This document shows positions 35,101 through 47,100 of a stretch of DNA of 64,000 nt, in pieces. Location of the stretch: positions 1 to 64,000 of the forward strand of contig JACVRA010000113.1 in assembly GCA_019828545.1 (NCBI GenBank). The letters are read 5' to 3'. The notes beneath the pieces are model-generated. The model saw nothing but the letters and a program-made list of their open reading frames with translations. It did no database searches and had not been told where the DNA came from. Each line of letters begins with the position of its first letter. Within the stretch, counting starts at the first letter, position 1. A program made the translations under genes and the position numbers. Origin of the DNA: Paracamarosporium sp. OC-R06-R3. Lineage: Eukaryota > Ascomycota > Dothideomycetes > Pleosporales > Didymosphaeriaceae.

Positions 35101-38100
35101 CGCCTTCTTTCCTGGCCTTGCAGACGACCAAAGCTCATCAGGATCAGCCTCTTCGAGCACACCAGGCGGAGACTTGCGTTGGGAAAATGTCGGATCATTG
35201 AGAATGTCCATAGGATCGAATGTTGGAACGTTTTCAAAGCCAGCTGCTATGACAGGTTGAGAGACCTTATGTTCTATAGGTTCTTCAGCCTTGGGGGATG
35301 TTGGAGATGGTGAACGACCCAAAGTGCCGAACCTGGACTTGCTTGCTCCATCTCGGGCAGCCGCGACATCGTCGTCCGGTGCAATATCGCGGACACCCTG
35401 AGGCGAGCTTGATCGATGGAACAACGGGTCATTGAGCACTAGATTGGTATCAAAACCAGACTCCTTCAGGCCAGCTGCGACTGTAGCGGCGAAGTCGATA
35501 TCCTGTTCTGGGGATTTCGCACGGGGTTGTTCTGCAAGCGATTGTGATGCATCAGACTGCCCCAATTGGACGCTCTCGGAGACAGTTTCAGGCGCACTGC
35601 GGACTTTTTCTTGGGCCTTTGGCGCTTCAGCCTTAGACACCTCAACCTCTTCGGGTGTAGCGGGCTCGAACATAGCAGCCAGTTTGTGCTTCTTGTTCTT
35701 CTTGGCTGCCTTGCGGGACATTGACGACTGTGGAACTTCCACTGCTAAAGAAGGAACAGACACAGGGATGTTGACGACTTCTGAAGTGGATTTGGGCATG
35801 TCGACGACAGGAACTGTATCAGTTGCTGGTGCAGTGGCCGCCTCCGAAGTTGGCTCATCGATTTCCATTGGCTCGTTGTCAGGAGTAGCGTCTGCCATCT
35901 TTGCCTTGCGCTTTTCTTTCTTGCTCTTCTTAGCTGAAAGAGCAATTTCTTCAACTGAATCATCTAGCACTGTTGGCTCAGATGCTGCCACAGCCACCGG
36001 ATCCTCCGTATTTGGCGTTGAGATTTGAGTGCTTTCGACTGGCTCATCCCATGATGTGGCCGCTGCCTTTGTCTTTCGCTTCTCTTTCTTGCTCTTCTTG
36101 AGAGGAGCTACCCACTCGTTCTCTACTTCAGGCTTGGGTAGTTCTTGATGCACATCGATTGCATCACTGACCTGTTTTTCAGCTTGGGTTGAGGTAATTT
36201 CAATAGAGCTGAGCTCGGACTCTTTAGGCTCATCTGCAAGAGGCATGGAACGATCTGTTGTCACTTCGAGACCCGGTAGAGCTTCAGTGGCAAGCTCTTG
36301 CATAGGTTCCGGCTTGACAGCATCTTGGACGTCGGCTAGTGGTTTCGCAGGTTTGTCATCTTCGGTAGCTTGCAAGTCATCAGAATTTGTATGCTCGGTC
36401 CAATCGAAAGCAGAAGACTTCTTCTTGCCCTTCTTCTTTGCTTTCTTGCTTAATGGGGCTGCGAGATCATCGGCGTGGGTTGGTGCTGGCACCTCAAGCC
36501 CCGTTTCAGTGATTGGTTCCTCTGCCGGAAGTAGAGGCTTGGAAGGTTCGAACGCAATTGACTTGTCCTTCTCCTCCTCTTCTATTTTGGTCAAAGTAGT
36601 AGAAAGAGCAGGCTGTCCTCCCAGTGAAGCCACGATGTCCGGCTGCTCTTCGCTAACCAGCGCCGGTGTGGTGGATGATAAGTGTGGAGGCTCGCTAAGG
36701 GTAGGTAGGTCTTGCTTGGCTTCTAGACTCTGTTCAGGAATGATCGTTACGGAATCGATATCTTCTTTCTCCGAAGTGACAGGGACGACTTCCTGTCCAG
36801 GGATCGGCGGCATTTCGATCACAGCCGGCCTCGTATCACCACTCTCAGGGACGGTAGCAGACTCAGACGTTTCAGAAATGGCTTCATTCCTTGTCGATGC
36901 TGCAGCTTTAGCCTTTTTCTTTTCCTTCTTGCTGAGCTTGCGAGAGAGAGGCGCAGGAACTTCTTTGACTTCGTGCGCTTCTAGAGCGCTGGCCGGTTGA
37001 ATATATTCTTCGGGAGCAACTGGATCAACGACGCTGACTTCAACCGCCTGTGAGGGCTCTTCGGCCTTCGAAATGTCTATACCTGGAGCTGGCTCTGTTC
37101 CGTCCACGACATCGTCCTGGTGTATAGAATCAGCAGTTGGCTCTTGAGTGACCTCGCTTGGCTCTATCGCGAGAGCTGCCTTTTTCGCCTTCTTCTTGTC
37201 TTTCTTGCTGAGTTTACGCGATAGAATAGGAGCTTCGTCAACGACGGCTGGTTCAATCGGGTGAATGAGGTTAGGTTCATGGGCATCAGAAGGTGCCCGT
37301 TCCGCGGCTTTCTGGGGTAGGTCACTTTGTTCAGTGTTCTCGACGGGCTGCTCGCTGATGGTCTCAATAGGTTCAGAAGCTGGGATAGGCAAAGTCTCTT
37401 TAGTAGGCTCATCCCAGTTGGAAGCGGCCGCTTCGGATATCTCCTTGTCTTTCTTGCTCTGCTTGCGCGAAGGGCCTGGTATCTCCGCCTTATGAACGAG
37501 TTCGGAAGCGACATCTTTGGTATCTACAGTGGCTTCGAGTTCGGCCGGCGTAGAGGGTTCAGAAAGTTCAGAGGCAGCAGCGTTGCCTTTCTTGGCCTTC
37601 TTCTTGTCTTTCTTGCTAAGCTTGCTGACCACATTGAACATTGATGTAGGTGTCGAAATGGGAGGTTCAGGAACGTCTTCTAAGGCTAGATCTTGATCAA
37701 GGGCATCGGAACGTTGCTTTAGGTCAGCGATTTCGTCTTGCAATGCTTGGAGGGAAGGCGAAAGTTGGGTATTTCGAGCTTGGTCTACGTAGGGATCGAT
37801 GCCGGTAGTCGACGCCTCTGCAAGGGAAGCGTGCTGCGTGGTGGGAATCTGGCTTTCGATCTTAGAGTGCTCTATCGCGTTGGTAACGGGCTCGCCTTGG
37901 AGCTGTGCGGCCTCTGTAGCTGAAGCACTTTCAATAACAGCGGTGGGTGGCGGCGCGGCCTGTTCGAGATCAGTCTCCAATTGCTCAACGCGCTGTTCCT
38001 CGGTCGGAGCGGTTGTATGAGTTGCGAACTCCGGCTTTTCGTCCTTCTCTGTTTCTTTAGCCTCTATATGACCCTTCTTTCCCTTCTTGCTCTTTTTCTT

Positions 38101-41100
38101 GGACGCAGCGCGCGAAAGAGATAGATTCTCTTCACCAGCTTCCTCCTTGTCTTCGGTGGCTTGCTCCGCCTGCGTAACTGGTGGTATGGCATCTGTTGAT
38201 GAATCGGGCAATACCTGTGACGATGGTTCCGTAGAGACATCTGCAACAGGAGGCTCATCAAGCATGTCACGTGTGGGTTGTTCAATGGAAGGAAGCTGTT
38301 CTTCGCGGCGAGGCTCCTCGTCGACTGTAGTAGTAAGAATGTTCTCGGCCCCAGGCCCAGGGAGTAATTCGATCTCTTTTTCGATAGTAGGCGTTGCAGC
38401 CTCCGACGTGGATTTGCTCTTCTTACCCTTCTTATCCTTCTTTGACTTTTTGGCAGGTAGGGCCCACTCATCGTCTTGCTCGTCCTTCGCTCCATCCTGA
38501 GGCAGATCTGCATTCGAGGCAGGCTCTGGAGCAGGCTCTGGAGCCGGCTCATTGGGTAACGCTTTAACAGCTTGTGCGAGTTGCAGCTGGGACTCAGCGG
38601 TGGAAGATGGTTCGGATTGCTTCTCAAACTCTGGGATGGTAGGATCGCTCGGCTCTGCAACCTCATGAAGCACCTCAGAAGTCGTGTCCTTAGCTTTCTT
38701 CCCCTTCTTTTTGTCTTTCTTGGAAGCTTTACGACTAACGGGTGCCTGTTCATCGATCTTAGGCTCATTGGGTATTTCTTCAACTCTCTCGAGTGTTACG
38801 TTTAGCTCGTCCCTAGAAAGATCTGTGTCGGTGACAGGCAGGTGAAGCTCTTCCTGAGTAGATTGTTCTGGTAGCTGTGGTATGCTTTCAATGGGAGTCT
38901 TCTCTGCCATCGGTTCATTCACAAGCTCATGGCTAGTCTCCAAAGGTTGAGTAAGATCGGGAAGATCCGAAGCCTCCTTTACATTGGAAACAGCTGCAGG
39001 TTCAACAGGAATTGATTCGACAAGAGGATCGCTCGCACTTTCTTTGGCAACATCCAGTGTATCAGAAGTCTTTGGCTCGGCCTCCTCAGCATTCTTGGCT
39101 TTCTTGTTCTTCTTGCCCTTTTTGTTCTTCTTCGGCGCAGAGCTGGATGGTTCGTCTTCAGCTTCCGCATTCTTAGACTGGGAGTCACTAAATTCTGTGG
39201 TAGCATCTTCGGCAATGTCGACAGTCTGGCTCTGAGTTTCGGGCAATGGTAGAGTCCCCGCTAGAGGATCATCTTCGCGAGAGGTTTGCGTCTCTTCAAT
39301 TGGAAGAGGCTCGGAGAGTCCGACTGCAGGAACTTCAACTGCGGCAGTCGTAGCCTGATCGACGATTTTGTCTGCAGTCGAGGGTTCTGAAACTGGTGCT
39401 TCAGGTTGAGTTGCACTTTCAGCGACAAGTTCATTGTCCAAGGCTGATGCCGCAGCTTTCTTCTTGGCCTTCTTCTCTTTCTTGCTAAGCTTTCGTTCCA
39501 GCACAGGCCTCTCATTTTCCACTGTTCCTGTCGGTTCCGCTTGTATGGTCTCGATGGTCGCCTCTGCTGATGCAGGTTCGATCTTGTCGGTTTCGATGGG
39601 GTGAAGCTCTGCGGAAACTTCAGGAGCCACCTCAACAGGCTCGACAACAGGCTCGACAACAGGCTCAACAACCGGTATATCGACCTCAGCGGGCGTCTGC
39701 GGTTCGGATTTCTTGCCTTTACCTTTCTTGGCCTTTTTCTTCGGAGCAAGGACAGCCGAATCGTCCTCAGGATCGACTGGAGGAGAAGATGAAGCAGCCA
39801 CTATCGATTCGTCTTGCTCTGCAGCTGGTTCAGGAATTGTTTCAGTGACATCGTCGACAGCCGTTTGTGCGACATCTCGTTCTGCTGGAGCCTCAGGCTC
39901 AATTGGCGTTGACCGCACTTCTTCTGTGGCCGGCGTGGCGATAGAGGCTTTGCGCTTGTCCTTCTTGGCCTTCTTCTTCGACACGGGTGCGGCGAAGTCA
40001 TCTCCAGGTTCTGTAACTTGCTCGGCTGCGGGTGCAACATCGTCGGAACCTTTGCTCTCTTCAAACGACTGTTCAACATGTGGCTGCTCCTTGACTGGTG
40101 ATTCTGGGAGTTTTTCGGCTTGGGGTTGGGCTCCCTCTAGCACTTCCGCCTCGTCGCTGGGTTGCTCCGCTGTCGCTTCTTGTATCAAAGGCTCCTGTAC
40201 TGGTCCTTCAACGACGTCGGCAACTGTGTTCTCCGTAGTTGACTCGAGAACAGGCTGTTCCACAACCTCTTCGGAGATAGGTGTTGCTGTTCCAGATTTC
40301 CTGGCCTTCTTGCCTTTCTTCTTCTTTGTAGAAGACTGTGTGGGCTCACTTGAAACCTGTGCCGTTGTGTCAGGCACAACGTCATTGACTTTAGCCTCGA
40401 AGGGAGATTCTTCTAGTGTTATGGTAGCAGGTGCAATGTTTGTATCAGGCGTGGGTAGATTGTCATTCTCTTCCAGTACAGGCTCCTCTAGCGGTGTAGG
40501 AACTGTGGCTTCGTCGATCGCAGGTTCCTCGATGGGGGTAGCAGCGCCCGACTTCTTCCCCTTCTTGCTTTTCTTTTTCTTAGAAGTAAGAGCGGCCTGT
40601 TCATCAACGTCGGCTTCCTCCTGCTTGACTTCAGGGACAGTGATGGGTTGAGCTTCATCGATCTTGGGTTCCTCAATGGCCTCACGAGATTCTTTATTGT
40701 CAATTGGTTGCGTCGATATCTCTTGAGAGTCTGTCGAAAGGTCCTTTATGATTTCGTCTTTTGCTTGAGAGGCTTCTTCAGCTGGAGCTTCAACGACAGG
40801 AGTCGCTGTACCGGACTTCTTCCCCTTTTTGCCCTTCTTCTTCGCGTGGAGAGGTGCCCCTTCGTCGATCGCAATGTCTTCCTGCTCCACCGGAGGCTGT
40901 GAAATAGACTCGATGGCGTTGTCATATTTTGGTACAGGAGCAGAGCCTGACTGAGCTGTCTCGTTCGCAACAACAGCGTCAGGGGTAGCGCTTGGCAAGT
41001 TGTCAAGGGGAACATCGGTAGCTTCTTGAACCACAGGCGCGACGTCTTGTGAACTATCAACCTGAACTTCGGGAGGGTCTTCGACCATTGGCGTTGATGG

Positions 41101-44100
41101 TTCAGAAATTTTGGCCTTGCCCTTCTTAGCCTTTTTCTTAGCCTTCTTTGACAACCCAGCCCATTCATCTTTAGCCGGAGCTTCAGTTTCAGGCGCCGCT
41201 GAAGTGGCAGGAAGCACCTCTGAGGGCTCGGGAACAGGCATATCTTTCTCATTCTCATTGCTGTCTAGTGTAGGTTCCAATGGAGCTTTCTCAAGCGGAG
41301 CATCGGCAACGATATCTCTTGACTCTTCGACCTTAACGTCGGAGTTTATGCTAGGTTGCTCCTTAGCCGGGTCCTCGGTTACTGAGATTGGATCTTTCTC
41401 TTCGACAACAGGCGTCGCGGGCTCTGACTGTTTGCCTTTGTCCTTTTTAGCCTTCTTCTTAGCCTTCTTCGACATTGTTGTTGGTTCATCCTCGGTGAGT
41501 TGTTGAAGCTCAGGTGGAGTTGAAGTTTCCTCCGGTGCCACGGATTCGGGAAGTGCAACCATTTCTCCAGCATCGTCAGCGCGGGATTCGGGAAGTTTCT
41601 GTTCGGCATCCAAATTTACTGACGCTTCCACGGTCTGCTCACTGGCTTGGTCCTTAACTGTGGTAGCAGGTTTTTCGTCCTCAAGTGGTTTCTCAGGTAC
41701 AATCTCAGGTACAGTCTCTGTGATTGGCGTTGCTGTACCTGACTGTTTAGCCTTTGCCTTCTTTGCCTTTTTCTTTTCCTTCTTGGACAACCCAGCGTAT
41801 TCGTCTTCGGCCAGTTGCTGTGACCCCTCTAGTGCGGTAGGAGTCAATGGAATATCTTCGGTCTGGGAAGGAACAGCTGCCTCTAATTGCGCGGTTGTAG
41901 GCTCTGCTGCTTGCGAAGGTAAATGTTCCTTCAATTCGGAAGTTAAGGACTCTTCTGGTTGCACGGGTACTGGCTCGTCTACAGGGGAAGGCTGATCTTC
42001 AACTGGAGCCTCCTGCGGTAGAGCAATTTCGTCTTCCTTCACCACGGAAATTGCCTTGTCATCACTAGGGATTTCTTGTGATTCAATCGAAGTTTCAGCA
42101 GGCGCCTGAGCCTCTTCACTGGGCACGACAGCTGGCTCCACGAAAGGTACAGGCTGGGTTTCGGCAACGACTTCAGGAATCGGGACTTCAAGGATTGGGG
42201 TAGCAGTTCCAGATACATTCTTGCTCTTTTTGGCCTTCTTCTTGTCTTTCTTTGAAAGCTTAGCAGGTACTGCCTCATCAACAGCTGGCTCTTCGACCGG
42301 CGTAGGCTCGATTGGTGTGGACATATTGGCCTCAATGGGTTTGTCACCTTCTGGGACGGCGTCGCGAGACGTTTCGACAACATCTGCTTTGCTCGTTCCG
42401 GCGGCTTGCACGTCCTCCTGTGGTTTCGACTCTTCGGTGAGCTTCTCGACCTCGGGAATAGCTTCTTGTGGTGCATCAGGGACGATAGCAGAAGGTTCCT
42501 CGACGACCTGTTGTTTGCTGTCTTGCTTAGAAATAGTTTCGGTTGCTGGTGCTTCCAAAATGAGTTCATCAATAGTCGAAGCGCTCTTTCCCTTCTTTGC
42601 CTTCTTTTTCTTCTTAGAAGACGAAGCGGTATCCGGCTCATCATTGAGGATCTCCTTAGAAGGTTCCGTAACGGCACTAGAGGGCTCCACTTGAACCTCC
42701 TTATCTTTCTCTCCGACAGCTTGAATTTTGGGTTCAGGTAGGCTTGAAGTAGCAGGTTCAGTAGCGGTATTGGACGAGAGGGGCGAATCCTCATAGGCCG
42801 GCTCAACCAAAGATTCGGAAGTAGGAACATCCGCAAGAGTAGTGTCAGTCTGATCAGGAGGCTCTGGTGCAGTCTCCTCAGCAATGGACTCTCGCTTCTT
42901 TTCCTTTTTGCCCTTCTTCCCTTTTTTCATCGATGTGTCTACCAACTCATCTTCAGGAAGGTCGTGAGGCTCCGCTATCACAGCCGTAGCCAAATTCTCA
43001 TCGGGAGGAGTCGAGCCTGGAGGTTCTGCGGGGATTGCTTCCGGTTCCGGTTCCTGTTCCACCTCAACAGACTTATCTGCCTCAGCGAGCGGGGCTTCCA
43101 AAGACCTTTCCACAGCCTGCTCGGGTTGTACGGTGTCTGCAGCCCCACCATCGTGGCGCTCTGCATCACCAACGAGACGCTCACCCGTCTCAGATGCTAA
43201 AAAAGCATCAGCCTGCGACTCGGCAGGCTTCTCTTCAACAACGGATCCGCGCTTCGCCTTTTTAGCTTTCTTCTTGTCTTTCTTGGAAAGCGGCGCAGTG
43301 ACTTCGATTTGCTCGGACTGTACACTGACCTCTTTCTCGGTAGGCGTCGCTTGGATCGGCGTTTCTTGGACGGGCGTCTCTTGAGCAGGTGGATCTGGAT
43401 CTGGAGGCGGCGGTGGATCGACTAGAAGAGGATCTTTAGCTTCCTCGACAGGGGTGGCCGGAGTGGTAGAGGGCTCGCTATCGATGACAGAAGCGCGCTT
43501 CGCCTTCTTCGCCTTCTTCTTGTCTTTCTTAGAAAGTGGTGCGGCAGATGTGTCCTCCTCTGCAGGCTCATCCTTCGTTTCATTCAAGATCGGCGTATGT
43601 TCTTCCTTGGGCGTATCGGGCATTAGAGATGGTGCGGTTTCTTCCTTTAAGGTGTCGAGAGCGGGTGTTGCGGTCTCCTGTTCATTTTGAACTTCCGGTT
43701 CTGGCACAGGCGTAGTGGGGAGTTGCTCCTCCGAGAGGACTTCCTTGGCTTGCTCTTCGGGCAGCGCTGGCGTTGAGGGTTCGCTGTCTTCGATAATAGA
43801 TCCACGCTTCGCTTTCTTGGCTTTCTTCTTTTCCTTCTTCGAAAGAGGCGCTGTTTGAGTCTCTTCCTGAATCGGTTCGATAGTTGGCTCTTCGATGCCT
43901 GGTTCTGAAGCAGGTACACCATCTTTAGTCTCATCACTAGGTTGCGGCAGAGATGTTGATTGCTCATCCAGCGATATGTTCGTTGCGGGTTCAGCGAGCT
44001 GTTCGACCAATTTTGCTTCTTTGACTTCCTCCACAGGAGCTGGAGAAGTCATTTGTTTGGACGCTTCAGCAGTGCGAGCCTTTTCAGCCGCCTCCGCTGC

Positions 44101-47100
44101 CTCATTTTCTTCCCGAGCTATCCGCTCCCGTTGCTCCTCGTCCCACTTCTCCTTCTCCTTCTTCTCGCGTGCCAATCTTCTCTTCTTCGCCGTGGCAGTT
44201 TCTCTCCCTGGAGGCGGTGGAGGAACATATTCAACCCAGGTGCTCTTTTTGGTTTCTGAGACGGGTGGTTCTGCGACTTGAGGCTCTGAAGCCTCCTGCT
44301 TCACTTCAGCTGCATTGACGTTTTGCGCAGGTTCGGGTTCAACGGAAGGTATGTCAGTCTGACGCTCGATAGATGGCTCCCCTAGCACTGGCTCTTGGAC
44401 CTCTTGAATGGGAGTGACGGGTTCACTGTCGACAATAGAGACGCTCTTGCTCTTCTTTTTCTTCTTCTTGTCTTTCTTGGATGAAGCCGAATCATCAACA
44501 TCTTTCTGCTCCGGCTCCAGCTTTGGCTCGACTGAAGGTGCATCAGTCTGAGGTTCTGGAGCTGGCTGGTCGGACGTAGCGCTTTCCTGCTGAAGCGATT
44601 CTTCCGGCTTGTCGATGTCCTGAGGTTCAGACACCAAGGGGGCCTCCAAAATTGGCTGGTTGTCGGAGGCAGGAATACCTTCGTCAAGTGTTGACGCAAT
44701 TGGTGTATCGGTTTCGCTAACGCTCTCCTTGCCCTTCTTTTTCTTGTCCTTCTTAGATACGGGCGCCGTTGATTCGACTTCCACCGCAGCTGCATCAGCA
44801 GGCTGCTCAGACGCGACTTCCTCGGCCTTTTCGGTAAGGTCAGCATTGACATTGCTCGCAACCCCCTCCTCAGGCTGTGCAGTGCCGACGACTTCGTCAG
44901 TTTTTCCCTCCTCACCCGTATCAGCACTGCTTTCTCCGATAGGCTCGACAGGTGCTTGTTCGTTAAGTCCCAAACTCTTTTTCGCTTTCTTAGCCTTTTT
45001 CTTGTCCTTCTTAGAGAGCGATACAGTCGGTTCTTGTTCAACCTCTGGCTCCGCTACTGGCTCAGCCGGCGCTTGAACCCCAGTATCGGCGGAGTAATCT
45101 TGAGAAGCTGATTGGACCTCAGGCTCAGCGGGAATCTCCTGAGAAGGTACTTGGACGTCAACAGGCTCGGAAGGCGCATCAACAACCTCACGAGTATCGA
45201 GCTCAGTTTCAGGTACAGTAGGAGTTGCAGTTCCCGACTCAGACTTTCCCTTTTTGCCCTTCTTCTTCTTCTTGTCTTTTTTGGAAAGCACCGCCAAATC
45301 ATCGTCGATTGGCTCAGAAGGCTGCGATGCGACCTTGTCATCAACAACGGGGTCGTTCGTAGCAGGCTCGGTGACCTGAGATGCAGACTTGTCATCCACA
45401 AGTGGTTTGTCTTGAATGGGTCCAGAAGGTTTCAGACCCTGATCGATAGGCGCAAAGGTTTCCAAAGGTTGTGCTGTCTCCTCCGCAACTTCACATGGTT
45501 TACTCTCTTCGACGATGGGCTCTTCCGCGGTGGGTGTAGAAGCAGTCTCAGGCTCAACATCTTGACTGATTGATCCTTTCTTGCCCTTCTTCTTCTTGCT
45601 CTTCTTAGATGAAGGTGTAGGAGCACTGTCTTCTGCAGGTGGCTCGGCGGTTGTAGAGAGGTTAGGCTCAGTAGACTCTGTGATGTCGCGAGGGCTTTGA
45701 TCTTGGGCTGGTTCAGGAAGCGAAGCATCAGCGGGCTCTTCCAGAGGGTCGGCAAGTTCTTCAACGGCGGGCGTACTAGGCTCACTCGACTTGGCCTTCT
45801 TGGCCTTCTTCTTATCCTTCTTCGATAGAGGAGTAGCCCCCTCACCATCTTGGGCCGTCTCAGCTGATTGCGAGATCTCCGCAGACTCAGCAGGCGTACT
45901 CGAAAGAGCATCGACAGTTTTCTCCACTACGGTGGTTGGCGGCTCGGCGATGGGCTCAAGCTCCTTGTCGACAACATCAGGGGCAACCGTCTGCACATCA
46001 GCGACATTGCCCTTCTTGCCCTTCTTCTTCTTGTCCTTCTTCGAAGGCATAGCCCACTCATCGTCTTCCACAGGTGCAGAGACCTCCGCAGAATTCTCCA
46101 CGGGTTCGCTGCGCACGGGCTCGTCTAGAGTGGCGGTGAACACGTGCGCGCTAGACTCATTTTGAGAGGGCTCCGGTCGCTCTAACGGCTTCTGCTTGTC
46201 GATCGAAGCAACGTCAGACGTTTCATTGACATCAGGCTCCTTTTGCTCTTCATGCGCCGCGGAGGACGTGGTTGGGTCAGAGGTAGGCTCCTTCTGCTCT
46301 TCGGCATCTGTGGGAGTCGCTACGGCCTGTTCGACATCGACTGATTTACCCTTCTTTGCCTTCTTCTTTTTCGCTTTCTTAGAGTGAGGTGCCGTTGACT
46401 CTTCTTCGGCCTGAGTATCAGCAGGTGTAGATGAATCATCCTTTGCCTTATCTTCAATCTGCGTGTCTGCCGGTTTAGGAATGTCTTCAGCTGTCCTGTC
46501 TCCAGAGGACTCGGGTAGATCAGTTTGTACAACATCAGAAGGAAGCTCAAGCTTCTGCTCATCCAGAGGATTTGTGATGGCAGCATCACCTTGAGTAGGC
46601 TCCACAGGTAACTTGGATTCTGCCTCGTCGGCGACTTCTGCAGTTCTGGATTCGATATCGATGGACTTGCCCTTCTTGCCCTTCTTCTTATTCTTGTCCT
46701 TCTTGGAGAGGGGTGTTGTGGATTCCTCTTCGATAGTAGATACCACAGGTGTAGGGATATCCTCAAGTGGAGCGACCGTGGACGTAGGAACAGCCTCTGT
46801 TGGCTTTTCTTCGGTGGTTGTCATAGCCTCGAGTTGAGCAGGCTCTGCAGAAACTTCTGGTTTGTCTCCTGCAGCAACATCTACATTGGCGGACGCCAGT
46901 GCAGTTGCATCCGCAAGGGCATCGCCTTCCTGTCCCTCTCTCGTATCCGTAACGACAGACTCAGCAGCCGCAGACTTTCCTCTCTTGCCCTTATCTTTCT
47001 TGGAGAGAGGCGCTGCCGACTCATCATCGATTTGCTCTTGCACCGGCGTAGAAACCTCTTCGACCGCTTTATCCCTGACAGGCAACTCAAGTTCTGCCTG

